Source of the DNA: Microbulbifer flavimaris
Lineage (GTDB): Bacteria; Pseudomonadota; Gammaproteobacteria; Pseudomonadales; Cellvibrionaceae
Reading direction: 5' to 3'
DNA length: 64,000 bases
Assembly: GCF_001641755.2 (NCBI RefSeq)
Contig: NZ_LRFG02000002.1
Location: 868,001-932,000 of the forward strand
Under the pieces are notes generated by a model. That model did not search any database. It worked only from the letters and a program-made list of their open reading frames with translations, and was not told where the DNA came from. This document shows positions 35,635 through 44,371 of the stretch, piece after piece (positions within the stretch are counted from its first letter, which is position 1; each line of letters begins with the position of its first letter). A program made the translations under genes and the position numbers.

Positions 35635-36960
35635 TTACAGGATGAACCGGGAAAGATCTTCGTTCTGGCTCAGCTCACCCAGGTGACTGTCCACGTAACC
35701 CGCATCGATGGTCACCGTCTTGCTTTCGCCATCGCCGGCGGAGAAAGAAATTTCCTCCAGCAACCGCTCCAGCACAGTGTGCAGGCGGCGGGCACCGATA
35801 TTTTCGGTGCGCTCGTTCACCTCGAATGCCACCTCGGCAATGCGACGGATACCGTCGTCGGCAAATTCCAGCTGCAATCCCTCGGTGGCCAGCAGTGCCT
35901 TCTGCTGCTCCGTCAGCGAAGCCGATGGCTCGGTGAGAATGCGCTGGAAGTCTGCGGATGTGAGCGAATCCAGCTCCACCCGGATCGGCAGGCGCCCCTG
36001 CAGTTCCGGTATCAGGTCGGAAGGCTTCGACAGGTGGAAGGCGCCGGAGGCAATAAACAGGATGTGATCCGTCTTGATCATGCCGTGCTTGGTCGTGACC
36101 GTGGAGCCCTCGATCAGTGGCAACAGGTCCCGCTGCACACCCTCACGGGACACATCGGCACCGCCGGTGTCCTGGCGCTTGGCCACTTTGTCGATCTCGT
36201 CGAGAAAGACGATGCCGTTTTGCTCCGCCGCACTGATGGCCCGGCCCTTGATCTCCTCATCATTGACCAGCTTGCCCGCCTCTTCGTCGGTCAGCTGCTT
36301 CATGGCCTGCTTGACGGTCAGCTTGCGCTTGCGGGTCTTGCCCTGGGACATGTTGGAGAACATGCCCTGCAGCTGATTGGTCATCTCTTCCATGCCCGGG
36401 GGCGCCATGATCTCCACCCCCATGGGGGACAGGGCCATCTCGATCTCGATTTCCTTGTCGTCCAGCTCGCCTTCACGCAGTTTCTTGCGGAACAGCTGGC
36501 GGGTGCTGGAATCGCGCTCGCTGGGATCGGTGCTGCGCGCCGGTGGCAGCAGGGCATCGAGCACCCGGTCTTCGGCGGCGTCCATGGCGCGCTGCTGAAC
36601 ACCCGCCATGGCGCGCTCGCGCTCGAGCTTGATAGCCACTTCCACCAGGTCGCGGACAATGGATTCCACATCGCGGCCCACATAGCCCACCTCGGTGAAC
36701 TTGGTCGCCTCGACCTTTACAAATGGCGCGCCGGCGAGCTTCGCCAGGCGGCGGGCAATCTCGGTCTTGCCCACACCGGTGGGGCCGATCATGAGGATGT
36801 TTTTCGGGGTGATTTCTGGCCGCAGCTCTTCGTTCACCTGCATCCGGCGCCAGCGGTTGCGCAGCGCGATGGCCACCGCACGCTTGGCCTCTTTCTGGCC
36901 GACGATGTGGCGGTCGAGTTCGTGGACGATTTCGCGGGGGGTCATTTGGGACTCGGACAT
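35635..36960 (-). CDS. hslU: HslU ATPase of the HslUV protease
   Basis: A 441-residue AAA+ unfoldase that feeds proteins into the HslV peptidase in the cytoplasm during heat stress. Walker A is GPTGVGKT (residues 59-66), Walker B VFLDEIDK (about 253), with the sensor region and the C-terminal EDLSRFIL tail that docks into HslV. The variable I-domain occupies about 110-240. The ATG at 36960 has AGAGAGAA upstream; the upstream in-frame ATG at 36984 is not needed. Confidence 0.98.
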   Translation of the reverse strand: MSESQMTPREIVHELDRHIVGQKEAKRAVAIALRNRWRRMQVNEELRPEITPKNILMIGPTGVGKTEIARRLAKLAGAPFVKVEATKFTEVGYVGRDVESIVRDLVEVAIKLERERAMAGVQQRAMDAAEDRVLDALLPPARSTDPSERDSSTRQLFRKKLREGELDDKEIEIEMALSPMGVEIMAPPGMEEMTNQLQGMFSNMSQGKTRKRKLTVKQAMKQLTDEEAGKLVNDEEIKGRAISAAEQNGIVFLDEIDKVAKRQDTGGADVSREGVQRDLLPLIEGSTVTTKHGMIKTDHILFIASGAFHLSKPSDLIPELQGRLPIRVELDSLTSADFQRILTEPSASLTEQQKALLATEGLQLEFADDGIRRIAEVAFEVNERTENIGARRLHTVLERLLEEISFSAGDGESKTVTIDAGYVDSHLGELSQNEDLSRFIL

Positions 36961-36986
36961 GGAATTCTCTCTACCTGATAGCACTC

Positions 36987-37089
36987 GCGGGCCACGGATG
37001 GCCCGCGCGCAAATCTCTGATTTGCGGGAGCCGGGGCGGACATGCGCCGACCCGGCGTTTTCTGTTGAATGCAGGATGCATTCAACAGA
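36987..37089 (-). repeat. Row of four hairpins between hslV and hslU
   Basis: Four consecutive inverted repeats fill most of the 131-nt spacer: gcgggcca/tggcccgc (36987-37006), gcaaatc/gatttgc (37009-37025), gccggg/cccggc with inner gcgg/ccg pairs (37030-37056), and tctgttgaatgca/tgcattcaacaga (37061-37089, 13 bp). None has a T-run of a normal terminator. They would fold in the hslVU transcript and may set the relative dose of HslV and HslU. Confidence 0.75.
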
Positions 37090-37091
37090 AC

Positions 37092-37631
37092 TTAAAAGCT
37101 CAATTCTTCAATGGTGTGGTTCTGGTTGGTATAGACGCAGATGTCGCCGGCGATCTTCAGGCCCTGCTCGACGATGGTGCGCGCATCAAGATCGGTATTT
37201 TCCAGTAGCGCGCGGGCTGCGGACTGGGCGAAGGGTCCGCCCGAGCCAATGGCGATCAGGTCGTTCTCCGGCTGGATCACGTCGCCGTTACCGGTGACGA
37301 TCAGGCTGGCGGTCTCATCCGCCACTGCCAGCAGGGCCTCAAGGCGGCGCAGGGCGCGGTCGGTGCGCCAGTCTTTCGCCAGCTCTACCGCGGCGCGGGT
37401 CAACTGGCCGCCGTGGGCCTCAAGTTTGGCCTCGAAGCGCTCGAACAGGGTAAAGGCGTCGGCGGTGCCACCGGCGAAACCGGCGATGACCCGGTCCTTG
37501 TAGAGGCGGCGCACCTTGCGGGCATTGCCTTTCATGACCGTATTACCCATGGATACCTGGCCGTCACCGCCGATGACGACCTTGCCGTTGCGCCGGCAGG
37601 AAAGGATGGTGGTTCCGCGAAACTGTTCCAC
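37092..37631 (-). CDS. hslV: HslV peptidase of the HslUV protease
   Basis: A 179-residue threonine peptidase of the proteasome beta-subunit fold, forming a double hexamer. The catalytic Thr-Thr-Ile follows MEQFRG, so a six-residue propeptide must be cut off; in E. coli the Thr is residue 2. Later landmarks are [41 protein letters not shown] and [21 protein letters not shown]. Its neighbours downstream are hslU and DUF971. Confidence 0.97.
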   Translation of the reverse strand: MEQFRGTTILSCRRNGKVVIGGDGQVSMGNTVMKGNARKVRRLYKDRVIAGFAGGTADAFTLFERFEAKLEAHGGQLTRAAVELAKDWRTDRALRRLEALLAVADETASLIVTGNGDVIQPENDLIAIGSGGPFAQSAARALLENTDLDARTIVEQGLKIAGDICVYTNQNHTIEELSF

Positions 37632-37781
37632 TATGGACCCCTAGTCGGTTACTCCTGCGGCTGCAGGGGATCGGTTCAGAACCATGTAAGTGTGGTCAAC
37701 CCGGCCGCTTTTCAACTCAGACGCTCCAAACCTCTATAATGCGCGCCCCCAGTAAAGACTAATTCACCGCCGGAGCCGAGC

Positions 37782-38024
37782 ATGACCAAGTTGTCCCCCC
37801 GCTTCTACACCCTGGTGTTTGCGCTGATCATGTCCTGCCTGATGTCGCTGCTGATGTCCGGGGTGATCACCGCGATCAACACCGGCTTCGATCCCGGGTT
37901 CCACCTGCGCTGGCTGCGCGCCTGGGTGGTGGCGTGGCTGGTGGCCTTCCCGCTGGTTTCCTTTATCGCGCCCCTGGCGCACCGTGCTACCCGTCGCCTG
38001 GTGGAGACAGGTTCCACGCCCTGA
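37782..38024 (+). CDS. DUF2798 small membrane protein
   Basis: An 80-residue protein with two transmembrane helices and the DUF2798 pattern RFYTLVFALIMS-x-MSLLMSGVITAIN in the first helix and WLRAWVVAWLVAFPLVSFIAPL in the second. GGAG lies 6 nt before the ATG. It is divergent from hslV and convergent with the SPOR gene. The role is unknown. Confidence 0.9.
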   Translation: MTKLSPRFYTLVFALIMSCLMSLLMSGVITAINTGFDPGFHLRWLRAWVVAWLVAFPLVSFIAPLAHRATRRLVETGSTP

Positions 38025-38040
38025 AACCGGGAAGCCAAAC

Positions 38041-38066
38041 GAAAAGCGCCCCGCGGTGCGGGGCGC
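38041..38066 (-). terminator. Rho-independent terminator of the SPOR gene
   Basis: Perfect 9-bp stem (gcgccccgc/gcggggcgc at 38046-38066) with a 3-nt loop. On the minus strand a ttttcgttt tract follows. It could also serve the DUF2798 gene from the other side. Confidence 0.85.
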
Positions 38067-38094
38067 AAATTGAGTGCTCAGGTGAGCCACTGCA

Positions 38095-38679
38095 TCAGCG
38101 TTTATTCGGCCGCTTGAGCACCAGCGGCATCAATTCATGTTCGGCCAGGATCTCCCGCGCCTTGGCCACGCGGGAGCGACTCTCGTAGGGGCCGACCAGC
38201 ACCCGGTGCCAGGTCCCGCGGCTGTCGGTGGCGGTCTCTACGTTGACATCCAGATTGGCAAGGGTGAGCTGAGCCCGCAGCCGCTCCGCTTCGGCGGAGT
38301 CGCGGAAAGAGGCGGCCTGCAGGATATAGACCAGGGCGGGCTCGACCGCTACCGGGGCCGGTGCCGTGGTTTCCGCCGGCTCCGAATCCCCGGGCGCACT
38401 GCGGCGACGGACCGGCTGCGCCGTTTTGGGGGGCGGCACCGCCACCTCATTTTCCTGCAGCAGGGTGTAGAAATCGAAACGGGGCTTGGACTCCTGTTCC
38501 GCCGGCTGGCTTTGCACTGCCTGCGGTTTTTGCCCGCCCGCTGCCGGGGCATCGTTCTGCAGGCCGTTCAGAAACAAAATAAACACTGCAAAGCCGCCGG
38601 TGAAATTCCCCAGTACAAACCAGACCCAGGCGGGCTTGCTTCCGTTATTGCTGCGGCGACTGGCATTGCGGCGACTCAT
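38095..38679 (-). CDS. FtsN-like SPOR domain protein
   Basis: A 194-residue inner-membrane protein: a basic Ser/Arg/Asn cytosolic start, one transmembrane helix (about residues 17-40, WVWFVLGNFTGGFAVFILF), a Pro/Gln/Ala-rich periplasmic linker (about 42-115) and a C-terminal SPOR domain (about 118-190; YILQAASFRDSAEAERLRAQLTL) that binds denuded peptidoglycan at the septum. The gene position between hslV and priA matches ftsN in other gammaproteobacteria, so a cell-division role is likely. ATG at 38679 has AGAGAAG 8 nt upstream. Confidence 0.9.
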   Translation of the reverse strand: MSRRNASRRSNNGSKPAWVWFVLGNFTGGFAVFILFLNGLQNDAPAAGGQKPQAVQSQPAEQESKPRFDFYTLLQENEVAVPPPKTAQPVRRRSAPGDSEPAETTAPAPVAVEPALVYILQAASFRDSAEAERLRAQLTLANLDVNVETATDSRGTWHRVLVGPYESRSRVAKAREILAEHELMPLVLKRPNKR

Positions 38680-38800
38680 AGATGTGACTTCTCTGTCTGC
38701 GGGATTGTTATCGGTATTGCGGTGCTCTGGCGGCAAATTGTAACGCTATTCCAGTTCCGGTGCGCCGCCTGCCTCCGTGGCAGTCAGGCCAGTGACCGGC

Positions 38801-41017
38801 TCAGGCCAGCTCCTGCGCATCCATATCCACCGCCCAGCGCAGGCGGCGGTTACGGTAGCCCTCGGCCCAGGTGCACAGGCGCGCCAGCAATGGCGGCAGG
38901 TCGGCACGCTGTTCGGCGGTGATCTGCAGGTAGAAGCGGAAACGCCCGGATTTGCGCTCCAACAACGCCGGTACCGGCCCCAGGTATTGCAGCTGCGGCG
39001 ACGACGGCGCCAGGGACTCGAGCATCGCCCGGGCCTGCTGGAGAAAATCCTGTGCCCAGCGCGGCTCCTCGCACTCGGCGCGCAACAACGCCATCGCCCG
39101 CACCGGCGGCAACCCGGCGGAGGCGCGGTCACGAAGCAACTGCCGCGCATAGGGGCCGTAGCCTTTTTCCAGCAACAGCTGCAGCAGCGGGTGCTCCGGA
39201 TAGCGGCTCTGTACCAGCACTCGCCCGGCCAGCTCACCGCGCCCGGCGCGCCCGGCCACCTGTTCCAGCAGCTGGCCCATGCGCTCGGAAGCGCGGAAGT
39301 CGGCACTGAACAGACCGCCGTCGGCATCCTGGATGACGACCAGCGTGACTTTCGGCAGGTGGTGGCCCTTCGCCAGCATCTGGGTACCCAGCAGCAGGCA
39401 GGGCTCGCCATCCCGGGCCGGCGCCAGCAGGCGATCCAGCGCCTCCTTGCTCGAGGTGGTATCGCGGTCGACACGAATCACGGGATAGTCGGCAAAACGG
39501 TTGGCCAGCAACGCCTCGCTGCGCTCAGTGCCGCCACCCAGTGCGCTGAGGGCGCGGCTGTGACACTGGGGGCAGCTGTCTACCAGCGGCCGGCGGTAGT
39601 CGCAGTGGTGGCAGCGCAGACTGCGTTCACGACGATGCAAAGTAAGCTTGCTGGAGCAGTGGGGGCAGTCCGCCAGCCAGCCGCAGTCATCGCAGGCCAG
39701 TGCCGGGGAGAAACCGCGGCGGTTGATAAAGACCAGCGCCTGCTCACCCCGCGCCAGGGTTTCGCCGATATGCCGCAGCACCTGGGGCGCAAAGCCCTCT
39801 TCCAGTTGCTGGCCTAGGGTGGGGACCACGTGGATCTGGGGTGGCCGCGCGTTGCCGGCGCGATAGCGCAGGCGCAAGTGCTGGTAACGACCATTCAGCG
39901 CGTTGTGCAAGCTCTCCAGGGACGGCGTGGCCGAGCCCAGTAACACCGGGATGTCTGCCATCCTCCCCAGCACCACCGCCAGGTCGCGGGCGGAGTAACG
40001 GACCCCGTCCTGCTGCTTGAAGGAGCCGTCATGCTCTTCATCAACGATCACGGCGCCGAGGCGCGGCAGCGGCGTCAGGATCGCCGAGCGGGTGCCGATC
40101 ACGATATCCGCCTGGCCGCCGGCGGCGGCCAGCCAGGCCTGGGCCCGCTCACCCTCGGCGAGACCCGAGTGCAGGGCGGCAATGCTGCGGCCGGGGAAGC
40201 GGGCCGCGATACGGCGCAGGGTCTGCGGAGTGAGACCGATTTCCGGCACCAGCAACAGCGCCTGGCGGCCCGCTTCCAGTACCCGGTCCATCAGGCGGAG
40301 ATAGACCTCTGTCTTGCCGCTGCCGGTGGTGCCCTCGAGCAGGGAGGCGGAAAAACCGGCCGTGGGGATTTCAGCCAGTACCTGCCGCTGTTCCTCATTG
40401 AGTGCCGGCGGTGGTGTCGGCTCGGCAGCGGGCAGGGGCGGGGGCACCGTTGGGCCGGCCTTCCAGGCCACCAGGCCGCGATCCAGCAGGGCGCGGATCA
40501 CCGCCGCGGTGATACCCTCCGCCCGCAGCGCTGTCCTGCTCTGGGGACCTGCAGATAGCAGAAGCTGCAGCAACGCCTGCTGCTTCGGTGCCCTGCCCAG
40601 CGCGGATTCCGGCAGGCCCTTGCCCTCGACAGTAAGCGCCAGCCACTGCTCTGCCCAGTGGTCGGACGGCTTGCCCTTGCGCAGGGCCGCCGGCAGGGCG
40701 GCACTGTAGAGCTCACCGGGCGGGGCCTGGTAATAGGACGCAGCCCAGCGCATGAATGCCCGGCTGCGGTCGTCGAACAGCGGCCGATGGTCGATCAGCT
40801 CCAGGGCCGGCTTCAGATTTTCGTGTGAGGACTCACTGACCCGAGTGACCAGTACCGCCACCAGCTTGCGCCCACCAAAGGGCACCCACAGACGCTGACC
40901 GGGCACCAGGCTGGCGGGGTCGACACCCTCTGGCGGCAAATAGTCGAATAGCCGGCGCAGGGGTACAGGCACCGCCAGTCGCAGGATGTCGCCCTGTAGT
41001 TTTGCCTGCTCCAACAC
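38801..41017 (-). CDS. priA: Primosomal helicase PriA
   Basis: A 738-residue 3'-5' DNA helicase that restarts stalled replication forks. The N-terminal 3'BD domain ([21 protein letters not shown]) is followed by a winged-helix part, Walker [12 protein letters not shown], the DEEH box [12 protein letters not shown], and a zinc module with paired CxxC motifs ([21 protein letters not shown]), then the helicase C domain. The start is not certain: GTG at 41017 is used; a TTG at 41014 fits GGGGAG spacing better, and the frame is open to 41056. rpmE is divergent, as in many relatives. Confidence 0.96.
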   Translation of the reverse strand: MLEQAKLQGDILRLAVPVPLRRLFDYLPPEGVDPASLVPGQRLWVPFGGRKLVAVLVTRVSESSHENLKPALELIDHRPLFDDRSRAFMRWAASYYQAPPGELYSAALPAALRKGKPSDHWAEQWLALTVEGKGLPESALGRAPKQQALLQLLLSAGPQSRTALRAEGITAAVIRALLDRGLVAWKAGPTVPPPLPAAEPTPPPALNEEQRQVLAEIPTAGFSASLLEGTTGSGKTEVYLRLMDRVLEAGRQALLLVPEIGLTPQTLRRIAARFPGRSIAALHSGLAEGERAQAWLAAAGGQADIVIGTRSAILTPLPRLGAVIVDEEHDGSFKQQDGVRYSARDLAVVLGRMADIPVLLGSATPSLESLHNALNGRYQHLRLRYRAGNARPPQIHVVPTLGQQLEEGFAPQVLRHIGETLARGEQALVFINRRGFSPALACDDCGWLADCPHCSSKLTLHRRERSLRCHHCDYRRPLVDSCPQCHSRALSALGGGTERSEALLANRFADYPVIRVDRDTTSSKEALDRLLAPARDGEPCLLLGTQMLAKGHHLPKVTLVVIQDADGGLFSADFRASERMGQLLEQVAGRAGRGELAGRVLVQSRYPEHPLLQLLLEKGYGPYARQLLRDRASAGLPPVRAMALLRAECEEPRWAQDFLQQARAMLESLAPSSPQLQYLGPVPALLERKSGRFRFYLQITAEQRADLPPLLARLCTWAEGYRNRRLRWAVDMDAQELA

Positions 41018-41157
41018 TCGCTCCCCAACTGCCCACGCCAACCGTTGACGGCCCAATCACGGGCCGCCACTCCAGGCGCGCTAGTGTACTGCCTGAAAGA
41101 GGAGCTGCCGACCACAGAGTATTCCTGCGGTTGCGGCACAGGCCCTCGCTTTGCTAC

Positions 41158-41185
41158 TTGATCGCCCGCGCTATTCTGATAGTAT
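41158..41185 (+). promoter_or_regulatory. Possible sigma-70 promoter of rpmE
   Basis: TTGATC (41158-41163) and TAGTAT (41180-41185) are separated by 16 nt, about 110 nt before the rpmE start. The spacing and boxes are close to sigma-70 consensus, but the call is by eye. Confidence 0.4.
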
Positions 41186-41295
41186 GCGCCGACTTTTTAA
41201 GCAGCCCGGACCCCCGGATCCCCCGGCGGCTCCTGTACCAACGACGATTCCGTGCTCGGCAAGTGACCGGGTGGCGGACTCGAAAAGAGGCCATC

Positions 41296-41508
41296 ATGAA
41301 GAACGATATCCACCCGAATTACGTCGAAATCACGGCAACCTGCTCCTGCGGCAACAGCATCAAGACCAAGTCCACCCTGGGCAAAGACATCCAGCTGGAC
41401 GTGTGCTCCCAGTGCCACCCGTTCTACACCGGCAAGCAGCGCGAAGCGAGCACCGGTGGCCGCGTCGACCGCTTCAAGAAGCGTTTCGGCAGCCGCATCT
41501 CCAAGTAA
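41296..41508 (+). CDS. rpmE: 50S ribosomal protein L31
   Basis: A 70-residue ribosomal protein of the zinc-binding type. Cys residues in TCSCGN (16, 18) and VCSQCH (37, 40) form the zinc site, so this is the C+ form that can store zinc; a C- paralogue would be expected elsewhere. AGAGG precedes the ATG. The intrinsic terminator at 41594-41628 is downstream, inside the next coding frame. Confidence 0.98.
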   Translation: MKNDIHPNYVEITATCSCGNSIKTKSTLGKDIQLDVCSQCHPFYTGKQREASTGGRVDRFKKRFGSRISK

Positions 41509-41537
41509 GGTCGGGGATCGTCAGAGCGCTCCGCGCC

Positions 41538-42383
41538 ATGTCGAACCTTTCGTCGCCCGCCGCCCTTTTCGGGCGGTTGCGACAGCCGAAGAAGGCACCA
41601 GGGGTCTCAGCCCTCGGTGCCTTTTTTTGTGCCTGCCTGTCCTTGGCACTGCCCGCGGCAGCCGACTGCGTGCTGGGTCCGGCGGATGAAATCGTCGCAC
41701 TCAAAGATGTGCAGGACGGCGACACCCTGTTGCTGGAAGACGGCCGGCGGGTGCGGCTCATCGGCGTCAATGCACCTGAACTGGGCCGCGATGGCCGGGC
41801 AGCCCAGCCGCTGGCGCAGGAAGCACAGGAATTCGCCCAGCTTTTCCTGGAGGATGGGGATCTGGAACTGGTCTACGACCGGGACCGGCGCGATCGCTAC
41901 GGTCGCGTGCTTGCCCACGTCTACAACCATCGAGGCGAAAGCCTGGAAGCGGCGCTGCTGGCTGCCGGTCTCGCTTTTCACGTCGCCATTGCCCCGAATC
42001 TCGGACTGGCGGAGTGCCTCGCGGAGCGACAGGCGGAAGCCCGCCGTGCCGGCCGGGGTGTCTGGGCGCCCGGGACCTGGCCGGTACTGCGCGCCAGTGA
42101 GGTGCGCCCGGGGGATGGCGGTTTTGTACTCCTGCGCGGGCAGGTGCTTGAAGTGGACCAGAATCGCTTCGTCTGGCTCGAACTGGACGGGCCCGTCGCC
42201 GTCAGATTGCGCCGCGACAGGGAAAATGGCCAGCTGGTCAGGCGCGATTGGCAAGACCGGGAAATAGAGGTAAAAGGCTGGCTGGTGGACCGGGGAGCGA
42301 AATATGCATCCCGCTTTCCGCAAAATAAACGCTGGTATATTGCCGTGGATTCCGAATTTACTATCGAAATTAGTAGAAAATAA
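41538..42383 (+). CDS. Secreted staphylococcal-nuclease-like (thermonuclease) protein
   Basis: A 281-residue exported nuclease. The basic N-terminal stretch (RLRQPKK) and a hydrophobic core with Phe-Phe-Cys lead to cleavage after Ala-Ala-Ala (about residue 42). The SNase domain (about 50-170) has VQDGDTLLLEDGRRVRLIGVNAPEL, with the Asp and Arg pairs that bind Ca2+ and phosphate, and DRDRRDRYGRVLAHVY with the catalytic Arg/Glu region. A second OB-like module follows (about 190-275). The terminator of rpmE falls within its signal-peptide codons. Its place between rpmE and malic enzyme is also found in Pseudomonas as I recall it. Confidence 0.88.
   Translation: MSNLSSPAALFGRLRQPKKAPGVSALGAFFCACLSLALPAAADCVLGPADEIVALKDVQDGDTLLLEDGRRVRLIGVNAPELGRDGRAAQPLAQEAQEFAQLFLEDGDLELVYDRDRRDRYGRVLAHVYNHRGESLEAALLAAGLAFHVAIAPNLGLAECLAERQAEARRAGRGVWAPGTWPVLRASEVRPGDGGFVLLRGQVLEVDQNRFVWLELDGPVAVRLRRDRENGQLVRRDWQDREIEVKGWLVDRGAKYASRFPQNKRWYIAVDSEFTIEISRK
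41594..41628 (+). terminator. rpmE terminator inside the nuclease coding sequence
   Basis: A strong hairpin (ggcacc at 41594-41599, aggg/ccct inner pairs, ggtgcc at 41616-41621) followed by seven T. It lies 86 nt after the rpmE stop and 57 nt into the nuclease frame, where the T-run encodes two Phe of the signal peptide core. Confidence 0.9.
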
Positions 42384-42503
42384 CCCCCGACTTGCCCGGC
42401 GCGCCTTGTCCCCCCAATCCGCTCTCGGTTATTCTCAGCGCCCCCGCAGTAAACCAGCCGGCTGTCCCGCGCCGGCAGAGAACGCAAAGAGATAATTTCC
42501 ACG

Positions 42504-43757
42504 ATGACGGATGCAAAGCGCCAGGCAGCGCTGGATTACCACGCCCTGCCCACACCGGGCAAACTCTCGGTTGAACTCACCACCCCGGCCCAGACCCAGG
42601 AAGATCTCTCCCTGGCCTACAGCCCCGGTGTGGCGGAGCCGGTCCGCGAAATCGCCAAAGATGCGGAGGCGGCCTATCTCTATACGGGCAAGGGCAATCT
42701 GGTGGCGGTGATCTCTGACGGCAGTGCCATTCTCGGCCTCGGCAACCTGGGCCCGCTGGCCTCCAAGCCGGTAATGGAGGGCAAGTCCCTGCTGTTCAAA
42801 CGCTTTGCCGACATCAACTCCGTCGATATCGAAGTCGATGCGCCCAGCCCGGAACAGTTCATCCAGACTGTGGCGAACATCGCCAACACCTTCGGCGGTA
42901 TCAATCTCGAGGACATCAAGGCCCCCGAGTGCTTTCACATCGAGGAAGCGCTGATCGAACGCTGCCAGGTTCCGGTGTTTCACGACGACCAGCACGGCAC
43001 GGCCATCGTCACCGTGGCGGGGATGCTGAACGCACTGGAAATCCAGAACAAGCGCATCGAGGAAGCGCGCATTGTTTGCCTGGGTGCCGGTGCCGCAGCG
43101 ACCGCCTGCTGCAAACTTTTGCTGGCGGCGGGCGCGCGCAAGGAACAGATCACCATGCTCGACAGCCGCGGGGTGATTCACTCCGGGCGCACTGACATCA
43201 ACGCCTATAAGGGTGAGTGGGCGCGAGACACCGATATGCGCACGCTGGACGATGCCATCGATGGTGCCGACGTTTTCCTGGGCGTCTCCGGCCCGGACCT
43301 GCTGTCCGCCGAGCAGCTGGCCAAGATGGCGCCGCGCCCGATCGTGTTCGCCTGCTCCAACCCCAACCCGGAAATTGCCCCGGAGCTGGCCCACCGCACC
43401 CGCGACGACCTGATCATGGCCACCGGGCGCTCGGATTACCCCAACCAGGTGAACAACGTGCTCTGCTTCCCGTTCATCTTCCGCGGGGCCCTGGACGTGC
43501 GCGCCGTGCGCATCAACGAGGCGATGAAACTGGCGGCGATCGAAGCCGTCCGCAAGATCGCCCACCTGCCGGTACCCGACGCCGTGCGCGAGGGCTACGG
43601 TGGTATCGAGCTATCGTTCGGACCGGAATACATCCTGCCCAAACCCACGGATCCGCGCCTACTACCAGAAGTTGCGGCAGCAGTGGCCCGGGCAGCGGTC
43701 GACAGCGGGGCCGCTCGCCTGCCGTATCCGGAACACTATCCGCTGGCGCCGCTCTGA
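42504..43757 (+). CDS. maeB: Malic enzyme, short form
   Basis: A 417-residue enzyme that oxidatively decarboxylates malate to pyruvate, giving NAD(P)H. The N-terminal Tyr-containing substrate region (LAYSPGVAEP), the metal site VPVFHDDQHGTAIV and the Rossmann loop VCLGAGAAATACC are present, with the ACSNPNPEI segment that shapes the cofactor pocket. The C-terminal phosphotransacetylase-like domain of enterobacterial MaeB (759 residues) is absent, as in many short bacterial malic enzymes. A hairpin gccccggc/gccggggc (43769-43788) follows the stop but has no T-run. Confidence 0.95.
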   Translation: MTDAKRQAALDYHALPTPGKLSVELTTPAQTQEDLSLAYSPGVAEPVREIAKDAEAAYLYTGKGNLVAVISDGSAILGLGNLGPLASKPVMEGKSLLFKRFADINSVDIEVDAPSPEQFIQTVANIANTFGGINLEDIKAPECFHIEEALIERCQVPVFHDDQHGTAIVTVAGMLNALEIQNKRIEEARIVCLGAGAAATACCKLLLAAGARKEQITMLDSRGVIHSGRTDINAYKGEWARDTDMRTLDDAIDGADVFLGVSGPDLLSAEQLAKMAPRPIVFACSNPNPEIAPELAHRTRDDLIMATGRSDYPNQVNNVLCFPFIFRGALDVRAVRINEAMKLAAIEAVRKIAHLPVPDAVREGYGGIELSFGPEYILPKPTDPRLLPEVAAAVARAAVDSGAARLPYPEHYPLAPL

Positions 43758-43840
43758 ACCACGCACACGCCCCGGCTTGAGCCGGGGCAACCCCCTCGCT
43801 ACACTGCTCTTCTGAATCGGCATGAGAGTTTTCCCACCGC

Positions 43841-44251
43841 ATGAGTCACGTCTACGTGCTGACCAATCAGCACCAGCAATTCCTGAGCAAGAGCAACGAA
43901 TGGATTGATGGCCGCGACGCCAACCGACTGTTCCGCAGCGAACACAAGGATGTCGCCATCAACCAGATGTTTGAGGCCAACACCCGCGACGTCAATCTGC
44001 GCATCGAGCTACTCGAATGCCCGACAGGCCCGAAGGGGCACCCACAGGTGCCTGCCGAAGCACTCGGCGACCCGGAAATCGAGCCGGGCGCTCCCGAAGA
44101 AATGCCGCCGGGGAGCAATCCTGAGGTGAACCCGGAGCCGGCACCGGAGGTTGAGCCGGACGGTGCACCGGAAATCACACCGGACGAGCCCCCGGAGATT
44201 ACCCCGGAGCAGCCCCCAGAGGACATGGCCCAGTCCGGGTCCGCCGCCTGA
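43841..44251 (+). CDS. Hypothetical protein with Pro/Glu-rich tail
   Basis: A 136-residue protein I do not recognise. Residues 1-60 look globular (VYVLTNQHQQFLSKSNEWIDG, then FRSEHKDVAINQMFEANTRD). The rest is a Pro/Glu-rich repeat tail with EITP and PEV units, which should be disordered. It lacks a signal peptide and a membrane helix. It precedes gshA with a 120-nt gap. The tail carries a net negative charge. The globular start may bind a nucleotide or partner, but there is no evidence in the sequence. Confidence 0.75.
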   Translation: MSHVYVLTNQHQQFLSKSNEWIDGRDANRLFRSEHKDVAINQMFEANTRDVNLRIELLECPTGPKGHPQVPAEALGDPEIEPGAPEEMPPGSNPEVNPEPAPEVEPDGAPEITPDEPPEITPEQPPEDMAQSGSAA

Positions 44252-44371
44252 ACGACTTGAGTTGCCACGCACCGCCCCCATATCGGTGCGAATGCCACTT
44301 CCGCCGCCGTCGCCGGCGGATTCTGGTTATGGCGGCCTGATGGCGCCATCAGCCTCAGTAAGGAGTTTCGA

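Noticed and set aside
41151-42383. 410-codon frame joining rpmE upstream region to the nuclease
   Set aside because: L31 is encoded in a different frame inside this stretch, and the nuclease has a proper start and signal peptide from 41538.
43769-43788. Terminator after malic enzyme gene
   Set aside because: The 8-bp stem is perfect but no T-run follows (aacccc), so intrinsic termination is not supported.
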